Part shown: positions 35,251-46,924 of the stretch, in pieces
Layout: the number at the start of each line of letters is the position of its first letter
Numbering within the stretch: position 1 is the stretch's first letter
Translations under genes and position numbers: made by a program
Source: Chamaecyparis obtusa
Lineage: Eukaryota > Streptophyta > Pinopsida > Cupressales > Cupressaceae
Reading direction: 5' to 3'
DNA: 64,000 nucleotides
NCBI GenBank assembly: GCA_027943335.1
Contig: BSBK01008841.1
Coordinates: forward strand, 124,001 to 188,000
The notes under the pieces: model-generated
The model's input: the letters and a program-made list of their open reading frames with translations, nothing else
The model's database searches: none
Told to the model about the DNA's origin: nothing

Positions 35251-36301
35251 TGTTAGTCAGTGTTTCTCCTCTTTCAGCATCTTCTGAATTTGATGATCTG
35301 GCATCTTCATCTACATGTGCAACTCTGGCCTAGCCTTCATTCCTACTATCTGTCCTTCCTTGGCATTGAGGACATTCAAATTTCCTATGACCTTCTTCTC
35401 CATAGTGAAAACATATTCCATGGAAGCCTCCTCTTCTTGAACCTTGTCGTCTTCCTCTTCCTCTCTGATCTCTATTATTATAATCTTGGAAATGATTGGA
35501 ATTGTTTCCTCTTTGATTTTGACTACTACTGGCCTCATCGTTCTTTTGTCTACTCTTGAACTTCTTGTTTAGCTTTTCCTCCACTTTTAGGGCAAACTAG
35601 TATGCCTCTTTAATATTGTTCATTCGAAACAAATTCAACTGCTCTTGAATGCTGGGCCTCAAACCATTAAGGTAATCAACAACTTTCTCCTTATTAGCTT
35701 CCTCATGGCCTGTTTTGATGAGGATTCGATAGAACTCCTCTGTATACTCCTAAACAGATCATCCCGATTGCTTCAAACTTTGCATTTTCTTCAGTAGGTC
35801 AAGCTCATAATCAACAGGGATGAACTGTCACTTCAATTTATCCACCATCTGATCCCATATTGTGATTTTATCTTTCCCTCTGCTATTTTGCTCCAATTGA
35901 ATCTCTTTCCACTAGATCTTCACATAACCTTTCAGTCTGGCCTTCGTGAATTTGACCTTATCAGAATCCTCAATATCTTCATACTCAAAATATTCTTCAC
36001 ATTCATTGATCTAGTCGATCAATTCTTCTAGGTTAAGATTTCTTGAAAATGCAGGAACCTCAATCTTAGATGTTTCTCCGATCTTGGAAATGGCTCGAAA
36101 AAGTCCTTCTTACTCCTGGTTCACAACTTCGACTTCTCCTTCTTGATATTCTTCTTCGGCTTCATCGTCACTTTTGTCTCTGACATTACAATTTATTCCT
36201 CTCTGAATCTCCTCTTTCAATGCTCACACTTGTCTCTGGAGCACTCTAACCTCAGGTGTTACAACACTAGCTCTTCGACCATGTTCGCTTCGTGGAGGCA
36301 T
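35251..36301 (-). pseudogene. Gypsy B gag
   Basis: Gag begins at ATG 36301 (MPPRSEHGRRASVVTPEVRV) and is broken by a TGA shortly after. The zinc knuckle in frame 35330-35584 reads CFHYGEEGHRKFEC, with Tyr in place of the second Cys as in copy A. Upstream of it is an Arg/Gly/Asn-rich stretch (RDQRGRGRRQGSRRGGFHG). Confidence 0.87.
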
Positions 36302-36331
36302 TTTCGTGATGTGTGCTAAAACCCTAAGCAC
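36302..36331 (-). other. Gypsy B leader remnant up to the element C junction
   Basis: The leader matches Gypsy A (CTAAAACCCTAA) for about 25 bp and then meets element C at 36332. About 110 bp found in A between this point and the LTR position matching 51092 are missing here. Confidence 0.7.
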
Positions 36332-37479
36332 TGTTTGATTTGCTCTTGCTTAAGGGATGTGGGTGTGCTCTCTAAGCACTTTGAGCATATTCCTAACACT
36401 TTTTAGGACAGATTGAGATCCATAAAAAAACCCATTAATGGCACAAAATAGGTATAGAACACATGATTTTCCCCTAAGGCCTCAAGGATCCAAATGATGC
36501 TAAAATGAAGATTAAGCTACATGATGTTTATGCTAAGATTGTTATTAACCAAATAGAGATGTGATGATGATGATATGCTATGCAAAACAATGAAATAAAC
36601 TATGTTAATCCATTATTTCTATATTAAGATGAGCTAAAAATGCTTGAAAATAAGCTAAATTAGGATGATTATGCTAAAGCTAGAAGTAAAAGAGCATGAT
36701 AACAATGCATGAGATATGAAAGACTAAGCTAATAAATTGATCTTGGAAGAGGGAGTATTTATAGGATTTCCTAAAGGCTTGGGTTAGGAGGATAGGTTAG
36801 GGTTTGGGGTAAGGTTAGGGTTTGAGTCAAGGGGATAAGGATGAAGACTTTCTAGAAGAGTCTAGGCTTTTCTAGGGATAAATATGGATTTTAGAAGATA
36901 AATAAAGGTTTATTTATCTCAAAAGCTTTAATGAGTTTGAGGCTCATTAGGGGAAGGGTTTGACTAGGAGTCAAAGGAGACTTAGATTAGCTTAGGGAAA
37001 GCAGGTAATTTCCCCTAAATGGGTTTAGGGAAGGATTAGGAAAGTTCTAGAAGAGTCTAGAGTTTTCCTAGGGTAAATTAGGAATTGAGGATTGATATTT
37101 AATCTTAATTAAATATTCTTGAGTTGGGATTAGGGTTAGGAAATGATGGGATTAGCCTTTAATTGAAATTAAAGAAGGATTAGAAGATTCTGGAAGAGGT
37201 TAGTTGTTTTTAGGAATTTGGCAATTTATTTATTTTGGAATTTTTGGTCAATTTATTAATTAAATAATTAATAAATAGGGGAATGATGTTTAAATAAGAT
37301 TTAAACATTTTTGGGAGGGATTCCTTAATTAAATATTTTTAATTAAGGTAAAGGGATTTAATGGCATAAAAATAAATTAATTAATTAAATAATTAATTAA
37401 TTAACAAATGATGATGTCATCAGGGGTTTTTCAGAAAATAAAAATATTTTATTTTCTAAAGGATTTTTAGGTGTCTACA
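36332..37479 (-). repeat. 3' LTR of element C
   Basis: TGTTTGATTTGC (36332) to GTGTCTACA (37479) aligns with 49921-51091. The minus-strand 5' end TGTAGACACC directly follows a polypurine tract, fixing that border. The 36332 border is less sure: the shared text extends a few bases beyond (AAGCAC) on both sides. It includes TTAGGGTTT-like telomere-resembling words (36795-36835) and AT-rich TTAATTAA tracts near 37380. Confidence 0.88.
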
Positions 37480-37493
37480 TTTTGCCCCTCTTT
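37480..37493 (-). other. Polypurine tract of element C
   Basis: On the minus strand AAAGAGGGGCAAAA immediately precedes the LTR start TGTAGACACC. This is the plus-strand DNA priming site. Confidence 0.9.
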
Positions 37494-38974
37494 GATGTGA
37501 TGTCGCAAGTGGGATGGCGTCAAAGACAAGAAAATAAGATGCCCCAAGCTAGAATTTGGAGGAATAAGGGGTTGTACCCCCTCGAGAAAATAACACAAGG
37601 AGTAAATGTTGTGAAATTTTCTTGAAAGGAAACAAAGAAGGAAGGACCTAGGAAGAAGGGGGGATAAATAACTAAGCTTCCAAGAGAAAAGATGAGTGAA
37701 TGCAAGATGAGATAGAATGCAAAATGCAAGATGTAGCTACATGAGAGATGCAAGATAAATCTATATGATGCAAGAATGTAGGGGATTTGGGGAGGTCCAA
37801 GTGCAAATGTGGAGAGCACAACCTAGTTTGATATAGCAATGCTAGAGACCTGCCAAGGATACTAGGATCATGAGGCCTTGTGACCAGTGTTGCATAGAAC
37901 TGATGCTAAAAAGACACACAGGGTTGCCCCAGCATCACACATGAAACCCAAAGGAGGCATGGTGGAAATGATGCGGAAGAAACCAGAAACACACGACTGA
38001 CTCACAGGCAAAAGCAAAAGAGAAAAAGACCTTGCCCCAGATTATCCTCATTCGCAGCACACCATGATATAAAGGATCATGGTGACTTTGAGTAGAGAAC
38101 AACGAGAAGCCATAAAAGATTAACAAGATCCAAAGGAAAAAGTCCAAGACCAAAATCAGAACTCCAAAAAGACAGCCTTTGCCAAGGAGAGAGATTTGAT
38201 GTGAGTGAGTGATTGATGGTGGGAAGATGGGTCTGAACGTGTGGAAGGATACATCGACATGGACCTGGTGTGATTGGTGGAAGATTAGCTCTGATAGGAG
38301 GAAAGATACATCCTCAAGGACCCGCTGATTGATGAGAGAATGAGTGTTGTTGGTCACTAGGCAAATGATGAAGTCAAAGAATAATCACTGGGATCAAGAA
38401 TAGTCGACAAGGGATGTTGCTAAAGTACAAGGCTAGGTAGGACAAGATGTTCTAATCAAATGCTACTGCAGGACTGACAAGGTTATGTACAACAAGGTGG
38501 GATGATATGTACAATAGATAGGAAAATATATACAACGGATATGGACAGAAGCTCAGGATTGGGGATAGGAAGATCTCGCTATACAAGATATACAGGAAGG
38601 ATGGTGCTAGATAGGAGATAGTACAAGATATGATACAAGATATGTGCAAGATATAGGACAAATGAGAGGGTGGATTGGCTTGAGGATTATGAAAAAAGAG
38701 GAATGTTGGGGGATGGTGGATGGGGATGGGGATGGTAAGAAAAGGACTGAGATGGTGGGATGGGGGGAATGGGAGTTTGATAGATAATGACTCGGTCCAC
38801 TATGTATGGCGCTTGTCTGCTAGGTTTTCACTAACATACTTGTCCAAGGTGCTTGAATTGCCAAGTTTTCACCATTGGATGATTATTTTTCTTTTTCTTT
38901 GCTTTTTTTTAAATTTTTTTATATTTTTGTATTTTTTCCAATTCTATGGATTTTTTGAATATGTAGGATCTGGT
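37494..38974 (-). other. Element C 3' non-coding region
   Basis: No protein is evident between the integrase stop and the polypurine tract. A T-rich block on the plus strand (38885-38940) follows two copies of CYAAGTTTTCACYA-type text (38820-38833 and 38860-38873) that recur in element D. An ACAAGATAT-type degenerate repeat spans about 38500-38660. Confidence 0.7.
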
Positions 38975-40263
38975 TCAGGCATAGAACCTCTTTAGATGTA
39001 TGATGTTGATGGGATCATTCAAAGGCTCACCTTCTGGTGTAGATAGCTGATAGGTGCCAAAGTCGAAGCATGTTGTGACAACATAGGGGCCCAGCCAAGT
39101 AGTCTCAAACTTGCCTTTCTTTTCTTTATTTGCTTGGACCTTTTGATTTTCTTTGAGGACCATGTCACCAACCTAGATCTGTCTAGGATGAAACTTCTTG
39201 TTATAACTCCTTTTGAGTTAATTCTGGTATGCAACCAGGTGATCATATGCTTGCTATATTTTTTCATCTAACAGGTCTAGCTATGTGAGATGGGCCACAT
39301 GATAGTCTTCATCAGTGGTGTAGTTCTTCATGGAGACTTGCAATGATGGGAGCTCAACCTCGATCAGTAGAATGGCTTCGACACCATATACAAGGGAATA
39401 TGGGGTGGTTCTTGTGGGAGTGCGATAAGAAGTACGGTAGGCCCAAAGGGTAGGATTGATTTGGAGGTGCTAGTCACGACAAGAATCATTGACAACCTTC
39501 TTGAGGATTTTCAAGATAGTTTTGTTGGTTGCCTCAGCCTGGCCATTTCCTTGAGGGAAATATGGACTAGAGAAATGGTGATGGATGTGGAGTCTGGCAC
39601 ACAGATCATCCACATGCTAGTTTTCAAAAGGTGTGCCATGGTCTGTGAAGATAGTAGATGGTATGCCAAAGCAACAAATGATGTGGTAAAGGATGAACTT
39701 GGATATTTGGAGACCAATAGTTAGGGTGAGCGGAATCACTTCAAACCATTTGGTGAAGTACTTTATGGTAGTTATTATGTACTTGTGTCCATCTGAGGAA
39801 AGGGGAGTGATTAAGCTGACAAGGTCAAAGCCCCAGCATGAAAATGGCCAAGGTGGCACAATGGGCTGCAAGTCTTGTGCTGGTGCATGAATCAAATTTG
39901 CATGCTGCTGACATGGTAAACATTTTTTTCAAAATCACAAGCATCATGTTCCATGGTTGGCCAATAATACCCAACTCGAAGAAACTACTTAGCTAGAACC
40001 ATGCCACTCATGTGGGCACCACAAATTCCAGCGTGGACCTCTTGTAAAGCTAGGATGGCCTCATTTGAATCTAAACACCTAGAGAGGATATTGTGATACC
40101 CTCGATGATAAAGGGTGTTGGCTACAAGAGTGTAGCGGGAAGCTCTGTGAATAAGGTTTTGGCATTCATTATTGGTGAGATGGGGAGATATGATACCATT
40201 CTTTAGATATGCATGGATTTCATGGTACCACGGGGACTGAGGACCAACCAAGACACACACCAT
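38975..40263 (-). pseudogene. Element C integrase
   Basis: Frames 39985-40263 (zinc-binding part, RASRYTLVANTLYHRGYH, EVHAGICGAHMSG with HHCC residues partly kept), 39617-39895 (core; PWPFSCWGFDLVSLITPLSS, GHKYIITTIKYFTKWFEVIP, FTDHGTPFEN with D and D) and 38975-39163 (C-terminal domain; GKFETTWLGPYVVTT, DPINIIHLKRFYA). About 39280-39480 carries WAYRTSYRTPTRTTPYSLVY in an interrupted frame. There is no chromodomain. Ends at the stop just after 38975. Confidence 0.92.
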
Positions 40264-40773
40264 TTCTGCATCGGCGTTCTCATAAGCTAGTCTATGTAGC
40301 TACTAAACTAGGAATTCATATTGTGATGTGTCGTGAGGGATTTCTAACAAAGATCCAATAGTTTCCATAGTGTCTGCTACTTTGTTCTGAAGTCTGGGTA
40401 TCTGTGTGAATTGTAGATTCAAGAAATGCTCTTTCAATCTGTCCACTAGTTCTTTGTAGTGTAGCAGCTTGTCATCCTTCGTCTGATATTAATCTAGGAC
40501 TTGCTTGATAATCAACTGTGAATCTCCAAACACTTGCAGTTCTGTGATATTCCACTGAATGGCTATTTTGAGACCTCAGATGAGTGCCTCATATTTTGCA
40601 ATGTTATTGGTACATGAAAATCCCAACTTGAATGACTTTGGGATGTAGTCACCTTGAGGTGTGACAAATAGGATTCCTGCCCCTAATCCATGTAATGTGT
40701 AGGAGCCATCAAAGTATAGCTTCCACATGGGTTGTTCTTTGATCATACATAAGTGTTCATCAGTGAATTCCAT
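40264..40773 (-). pseudogene. Element C second RNase H (archaeal-type, Tat signature)
   Basis: Frame 40576-40773 reads WKLYFDGSYTLHGLGAGILF then NNIAKYEALI; continuing past a broken point, LQVFGDSQLIIKQVL (about 40490-40560). The D, E and D of a ribonuclease H fold are in place. It lies between the ordinary Gypsy RNase H and integrase, the arrangement seen in Tat/Ogre elements. The region to 40264 is the tether into integrase. Confidence 0.85.
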
Positions 40774-40943
40774 AATTAGGGGATAAGCATCCTCTAGTGG
40801 TGCCTCTGCTAGCTGATCGGCAATGACTTGCCCTTTGATTGCTTTCCAATCTATGTACTAGATATCAAAATCGCTAAGTAACATGACCCATTTTTCCATA
40901 CAGCCTATGAGATTTGTCCTTGATAACAAATATTTGAGGGGAT

Positions 40944-42235
40944 CTACTTTTGAAATGAGCCTGATTGTGTGATTGAGCATGTAGTGTCAATCTTTTGAGT
41001 GGCAAAGACCACTGCGAGGCATGCTTTTTCCATAGGTGAGTAATTAAGCTCATAGCCAATGAGAGTTCGACTGATGTAGTAGATGGCTCTCTCTTTGTTT
41101 TCATCATCATGCTGAGCTAAGAGTGCCCCTACTGCTGTAGTGGTTGTCGAGATGTAGAGTATGAGAGGGCATCTTGGAACTAGTGGTACTAGGATTGGAG
41201 GGTTGGCTAGATACTCCTTGAGTTTATCAAAGCTTCTTTGACATATGGGATCCCATTTGAAGCTTGTATCTTTGCATAAGAGATGCATAAAAGGTCGGCA
41301 CTTGTCTGCTAGTTGAGAAATGAACCAACACACTAATTGAAGCTTTCCTTGTAGGCTTCTGAGTTGTTTGAGTGTTCTTGGTGGAGCCATTTCTGTTATT
41401 GCTTTGACCTTCTTGGGGTTGATCTCTATGCCTTGTCATGATACTATGAAACCTAGAAGGTTTCCAGATGTAACACCAAAGACACATTTCTTTGGATTGA
41501 GCTTTAACCCATAGTGTTGCAGGTGATCAAACATACTCTCAATAATGTCAAGGTGTTCATGGCGTGTCTTTGATTTTGCAAGAATATCATCCACATAGTT
41601 GTCTAAGATCTTGTGGATCATGTCATGGAATATTGCTGTCATCACTCTCTGATATGTGGCTCCTGCATTCTTTAGCTCAAATGGCATCATGTTGTAGTAG
41701 AAGGTACCCCATGGAGTTGTGAATGTTGTTTTATGTTGATCTGCTTCTGCTATATGAATCTGATTGTAGCCTGAAAAGCCATCCATTAGTGACAGCATTT
41801 CATGACCTTCTGTAAGATCTACATGTCTATATTTGGTAGTGGGAAATCATCTTTAGGACATGCCTTGTTCAGGTCCCTAAAATCTATGCATATTCTGATG
41901 TCACCTAAAGGCTTTGTGATAGGCACCATGTTAGAGATCCAATCAGAGTAATCTATAGCTCTGATAATCTTGGCTTGGAGGAGTTTTTCAAGCTCTTCTT
42001 TGACTAATAAGGCAACTTTTGGATGCATTTTTCTCAGTTTCTGCTTTACTAGCTTGACATTAGGATCCACTACTAGATGATGGATGACAAGATTAGGATC
42101 AAGCCCAGGCATGTGTGCATATGACCATGCAAAATTTATGATTGATTCTCTAAGGAGCGCAATCAAAGCCATTTCTTCACCTTCTGTCATGTTGGCCACA
42201 ATGTAGGTGATCCTTGGACATTCCTCTATACCCAA
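40944..42235 (-). pseudogene. Element C reverse transcriptase and first RNase H
   Basis: Frame 41819-42235 has KMHPKVALLVKEELEKLLQA, ISNMVPITKPLGDIRICIDF and RDLNKACPKDDFPLPNIDM; frame 41436-41798 has LMDGFSGYNQIHIAEADQHK, MMPFELKNAGATYQRVM and catalytic YVDDILAKSKT; frame 40944-41390 has LRSLQGKLQLVCWFISQLAD, then the first RNase H (LILYISTTTTAVGALLAQHD). Here the expected catalytic Asp-Ser/Ala of RNase H is degenerate (STTTTA). The three frames are separated by stops/frameshifts. Confidence 0.92.
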
Positions 42236-43400
42236 GTTGACTGGCTTGGTTTATTCTATGATGATAGGTGACTACTCTGGTCTGTAATCCTGGATGGGAG
42301 GATGAGGCAAGTTTTCATCTTCTAGTGCTTGAATTGCCAAGTTTTTACTAGAAGATACACTCTTTATTTTTACTATTTTGGAATTAGAATGTGCCCTAGA
42401 AGGGTTTTCACATAAAGACTCATGTTTTACTTTTTCTATTTCTCTTTTGTAGCTAAAGCTTGCCTCCTCCCCAAAGTAACCTTTTGGGTCAAGCTTATAG
42501 ATGTGAGTTGACTCTGAATTGTGAACTAATTATGGGCTTGATGCCCCCATGAATTCTAGGAGTGCTTCCGTGCTTTGGAAATCATCAATGTGTGCAATGC
42601 TTGGTTGGTCCCAATCTATGAGTTGAGGGTGAATGAGGGGAAGTTCTATGAGATTGATGGCAAGTTGTTGGAGGACAGAAGTCCCTAGGAGGGTGTCATT
42701 GTCAAAGATATCATCATAGGATCTAATTTCTTTCTCTTCAGGGATATCTTCAATTTCTATGAGGTTTTCCTGGCTATTCAAGAGGGGAACGCTAATCATG
42801 TTGGTGCCCCCAGTTGCAGTATTGGGCCCTTTTATATGCAAGTGAGGCATATTAAAGCCAAGACCCTGATGTTGTGGGTTTTTGGATGCTATAATTAGGT
42901 CTTTGCTTCCTTCTTGTGGTCCTAGACCACCACCTTGGTAGTTCCATTTCTCAGTAGTGTACTTGTGCAATTGTGGGTATTTATCTTTGAAGTAACCAAG
43001 GAGTTGAGTGTCAGGTGGTGGAGGATCTTTTTACAACCACCTATTAATGTCAGGATCCAGTTCTTGACTATTTAATGTGCCATGGGATTCAAAAGTCATA
43101 GGTCCCATTCTCTTGATTTGATGATGCTCTTCAATAGGCTTGCTTTGGTGAATCAGGCACCCTTGAGTATGTGGATCACGTGGGAGGGCCCCTACGATAA
43201 ATGCTTCATGTAGGCTATATTCACCGCAACCCTGATTATTGATCTTGACGGAAGAGAGGGTGGAGGTGAGAATGGTTTCTGGATCGCAATGGGATTGGGA
43301 TGAGCTGGCAATAGAAGTACCAATGTCAGTTCCAGGACAATGAGTGGAGTGAGGGAATGATGCTTCCATTGCACGATAGTATGCAAAGGGTTGGGGATCG
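42236..43400 (-). pseudogene. Element C protease-RT linker region
   Basis: Frames 42530-42970 and 43031-43369 encode poorly conserved acidic and Ser/Pro/His-rich sequence between protease and RT, as in Tat elements with their long tethers. No catalytic motif is recognised. A plus-strand copy of TTGCCAAGTTTTTACTAG (about 42332) resembles the T-rich motif of the 3' region and may be a small internal duplication. Confidence 0.6.
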
Positions 43401-44260
43401 GCATGGATGGTAACCTCTATGCCTTGATGCGGAAATTTGATGCACTGATGGTACGTGGATAATATAGCCTTGATGGAATGAATCCATGGTCGGCCAAGGA
43501 GGATATTGAATGGTAGGTCAAGATCAACAACATGACAAATGGTATCTTGTGTTGCTGGGCCTAGCTAAATAGGAAAAGTAATGGTACCTTTAGAGGTACG
43601 CTCCAAGTTTTCATAGGCTTTGATATTGATTACTTCATGTGCTATATTAGCCTAGGTGAACCCAATCTACTGAATGAATTTCAAAGTATACAAGTTCAGG
43701 GCCGAGCCATTATCTATTAAGACCCGTTTGATGGCAAAGTATCTGACCATGATGGTGATGTGGAGAGGGAGAGTATGGTCAGGTGTAATGTCTAGCATGT
43801 GAGATGTTTTGAAGGATAAAGAATAGGCTGTGGATAGATGTCCCACAAGGGTCTCAAACTGGGTGGTGTTAATGTCTGTGGGGACATGTCCTTCTTTGAG
43901 AGCTCGGTCAAGGATCTCCTGATGGAGAGGTGAAGTGCAGAGAAGGTCCAAGATGGATATTTGGGGTAGTGTGTTCCCAAGATGTTTTATGAGGTTATAC
44001 TGTGCATTGTGTGGATTATGGACTAGCCTTGGACGGGCACCAGCAACAGTGATCCGGCCTCTGCAGGTAGTAACAGCACATTGACGATCTGCTCCTCTGA
44101 CATGGATGGCATTGACTGTGGGATCAACTTGGGTTATACATCCAAAAATTTTATCATAATTGATGTAGGCAGTAGTGTGATCTTCTTTCTTGCCCTTGCC
44201 ATGATTCTGGGAATGATTGGTATTAGTTTGGTTGTTCCCAACATTGTGTTGTGGAAACAC
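43401..44260 (-). pseudogene. Element C gag C-terminus and protease
   Basis: Frame 43667-44260 ends with TLPLHITIMVRYFAIKRVLI then DNGSALNLYTLKFI, an aspartic protease active site in the D-N-G-S-A form of Tat elements. After the stop, WIHSIKAILSTYHQCIKFPH (about 43410-43490) is the second half of the protease. The part upstream is the gag C-terminus. Confidence 0.85.
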
Positions 44261-46924
44261 ATTCTAATAAATTTGCAAATTGGCATTTGGCGAGGCTTGA
44301 GGAGGTGTATCTACTTGGATCTCCTTTTGATCAATGAGATCTTGGATATAGTTTTTGAGTCTCATACACTTTAGGGTATTGTGTCCTTTGACATGATGAT
44401 AATCATAGTACTCATGATCTTTGTACCAATCGGGCTTGGGAGTGGTATCATCAACTGGCTGGATTGGTGGAAATGTGATCAGGTTGGCCTTGGCAACTCA
44501 GTGAAAGATAACATCCAGAGGTTCACCCAGTGGTGTGAAGGTCTTCCTTGGATTGTTCTAAGATCTGGGCTTGTGTTGTTTGGGAGAAACATTAACGACA
44601 TTGACCTGATTGTTTGGATTACCTTGATAGGTTTGGAGACAATTCATCCTCATGAAGTGGGACAACTTAGGATGTAGATTATCAATAAATATTTTGGTCA
44701 AATGTTTTTCAGGTGGCTGGTATGATAACCTGGTGGTAAGGTTCTGCCATCATTGAAAGTATTCTAATAGGCTTTCTCCTTCTTTCTATTTTGAGTTGTA
44801 GAGATCTAACAAGGTCAACTCATTCTCAACATTTTGGGCATAGTGGGCAATAAACTTCTTAGAAAGTTCACCAAAGGTCGTGATAGTTCCACATGGTATT
44901 TTGTAGAACCATTCAATAGCAGTTCCTCCCAAGCTTTTGGGGAATAGTCGTAAGAGATAGTTATCAATGTAAGCCACTTCTTGGCATTGCATATATAATT
45001 CTTTAATATGGTTTATTAGATCTCCTTTCCCCCGATATTTATCAAATTTAGGTGTCTCAAAGTGCTTGGGGAAAGGTATAGCGGCAATGGATCGGTCAAA
45101 TGGTTAAGGACACACCTCCTCAAACTTGTAGGTTTTGCTATTGGTACCGGTTTGACGCTCCTTAAGAGAATTCTTCATGGCTTCCCACTCGACATTGATT
45201 GGTGTTTAAGCAAGTATTCCCATTTGAGGTGGGTATTGTGGAGTGGGATATGAGGATGGCCCAGTGGGATAGGTAGATTGGAGTGGATTTTGGAGTGATA
45301 TTTGCTAGGGATATTGCTGATGTAGCATAGGGGGATATTGTGGTGGAGGATGCGAGACTACTTGCTGGTGTTGTGGGATGACAGGGACTTGCTATTGTAA
45401 CTGATAGGAGGAAACTTGTTGCTATTGGGGAATGATGGGGGTTTGTTGCTGTGACTAGAAGTATGGTTGCTATGGGGGTGGCTAGTGGCGTGATGCAGCT
45501 TATGGATAAGATGGTCCTTGTTGAACTTGGCTCTGTGGTTGACCGATATAGGTCAGGTGAATTCCCGCATTGCTTAAGGGTGGAACTGATGTAGGGAAGC
45601 TTGAAGCAAAGGGTGGCTGGGCAAGATGACTTGTGAAATGGGAGGAACTTTGCTGCTGAGGTGGAGGAACTTGCTGAAAAGCACTAGGTGTTGGGAATGG
45701 ATAGCTTGTGAAGGATGAGGTTGGTGGAGGTTGAGATGGTTGTTGTTGTGTTGCTTGTGAGAAGGTGGCTTGTTGGTTTGCAAACATAGATGTAGGAGAG
45801 TGAGTTGGTATTCCAAAGGCTTTCATGTCTTCTTCAGTGAGACCCCAACGAGAACTAGTGTGAGGTGAGAATTGTGCTACAGTGGATGCCTAGAAGGTAG
45901 ATGTAATGGGAGTTTGGGATATGAATGGTGGATTGGAAAAACCCATGGAAGGCATTCCTGTGGTGAAGGAATTTTTTTGGGCTTATTTCTAGGTAGATTC
46001 TTGCTAGGGGGAGAATGAAGAGGACACTTTTGTTCCCCATGAAAAAGGTGATGTGGAAGTTTGCTGATTTTGAAAGGGGAATGATTGCACTACCCCCGGA
46101 GTAGATGATGTAGAGGTTTGCTGGGTGAAAGAGGGAAATGATTGCGTTGACCCTTGAAATAATGGTGTGGATGCTGAAGCTTGGGGACTAAAAGGAAAAG
46201 ATGATTGTGTCCCTCTTGGCACAAAAGGTGTGGATGTGGAAGCTTGTGAAGTGAAGGGGAAGGATGATTGCATCCCTCCTGGAGTGAAAGGTGCTACTTG
46301 GCCTATGGAAGATGGCATAACTACTTGTGTAAAGGTTTGTGTGAGAGGTGGGAGTTGATTTTGTGACAAGTGTTGGATTTATGCAAGAGCTTGGGCGGCC
46401 ATGTCAGATGATGAAGTACCTGTGATTGGGAATGGAGCAGATGGTGTTACAGCTTGTGTTATAGGACTGGCGAAGCTTCCTTACAAAAGAAGGGGAATGG
46501 TAGAGGTTGCTTGAGATGTTTGCAAGGTAGGATCAAGGAATGGTTGGATGAATGGAGAGTATAATTGTGCTAGGATTTGGATAGTGCTTATGGGAATACG
46601 AGGATGGAGATATGGTGGAATGGGAGTATGTGCTTGTGCAAAGTTAGTGAACATGCTCTGCTAGTTTTGGGCCATGAGTGCATTGAATGCTGGTGGATTC
46701 TCTGGGTGATTCACAAATGTTTCTATTGCCAGAGGAGCTAAGGGGATATTGGGATTATCCCATGCATTGCTAGTTTTTATTTGGGGATCATAGGCTACCA
46801 TTGCGCTAGTAAAAATGTTGAGATCAAATGTGTTGGTGATTGGATAAGGATTCATGTTCCTTCTTTTTCTAGATCCAGATCTTGTCTCGACGGGCATGGA
46901 GATGCAGATGCTAGATGGATGCAA
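44261..46924 (-). pseudogene. Element C gag
   Basis: The gag start is ATG 46891-46893 or upstream at 46924 (MPVETRSGSRKRRNMNPYP). The N-terminal half is Gln/Pro/Ser-rich and low complexity (45500-46369). The retrotransposon-gag domain appears in frame 44786-44992: YIDNYLLRLFPKSLGGTAIE, WFYKIPCGTITTFGELSKKF. Stops separate the parts. Gag would form the particle; its N-terminal extension is unusually large and repetitive. Confidence 0.85.
46004..46369 (-). repeat. Tandem repeat in element C gag (about 22 residues, 5 units)
   Basis: The coding DNA contains about five tandem units of roughly 66 bp encoding a peptide of the form QSSFPFTSQASTSTPF with variants QSFPSFTQQTSTSS and QSFPFQNQQTSTSPF. 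The pattern of Phe spaced in a Ser/Thr/Gln background resembles FG-type disordered repeats. Confidence 0.85.

Noticed and set aside
37520..38661. Minus-strand frames of 99, 140 and 69 codons in the element C 3' region
   Set aside because: Composition is rich in Phe, Leu, Ser and His from pyrimidine-rich text, no counterpart is seen in element D, and no domain is recognised.
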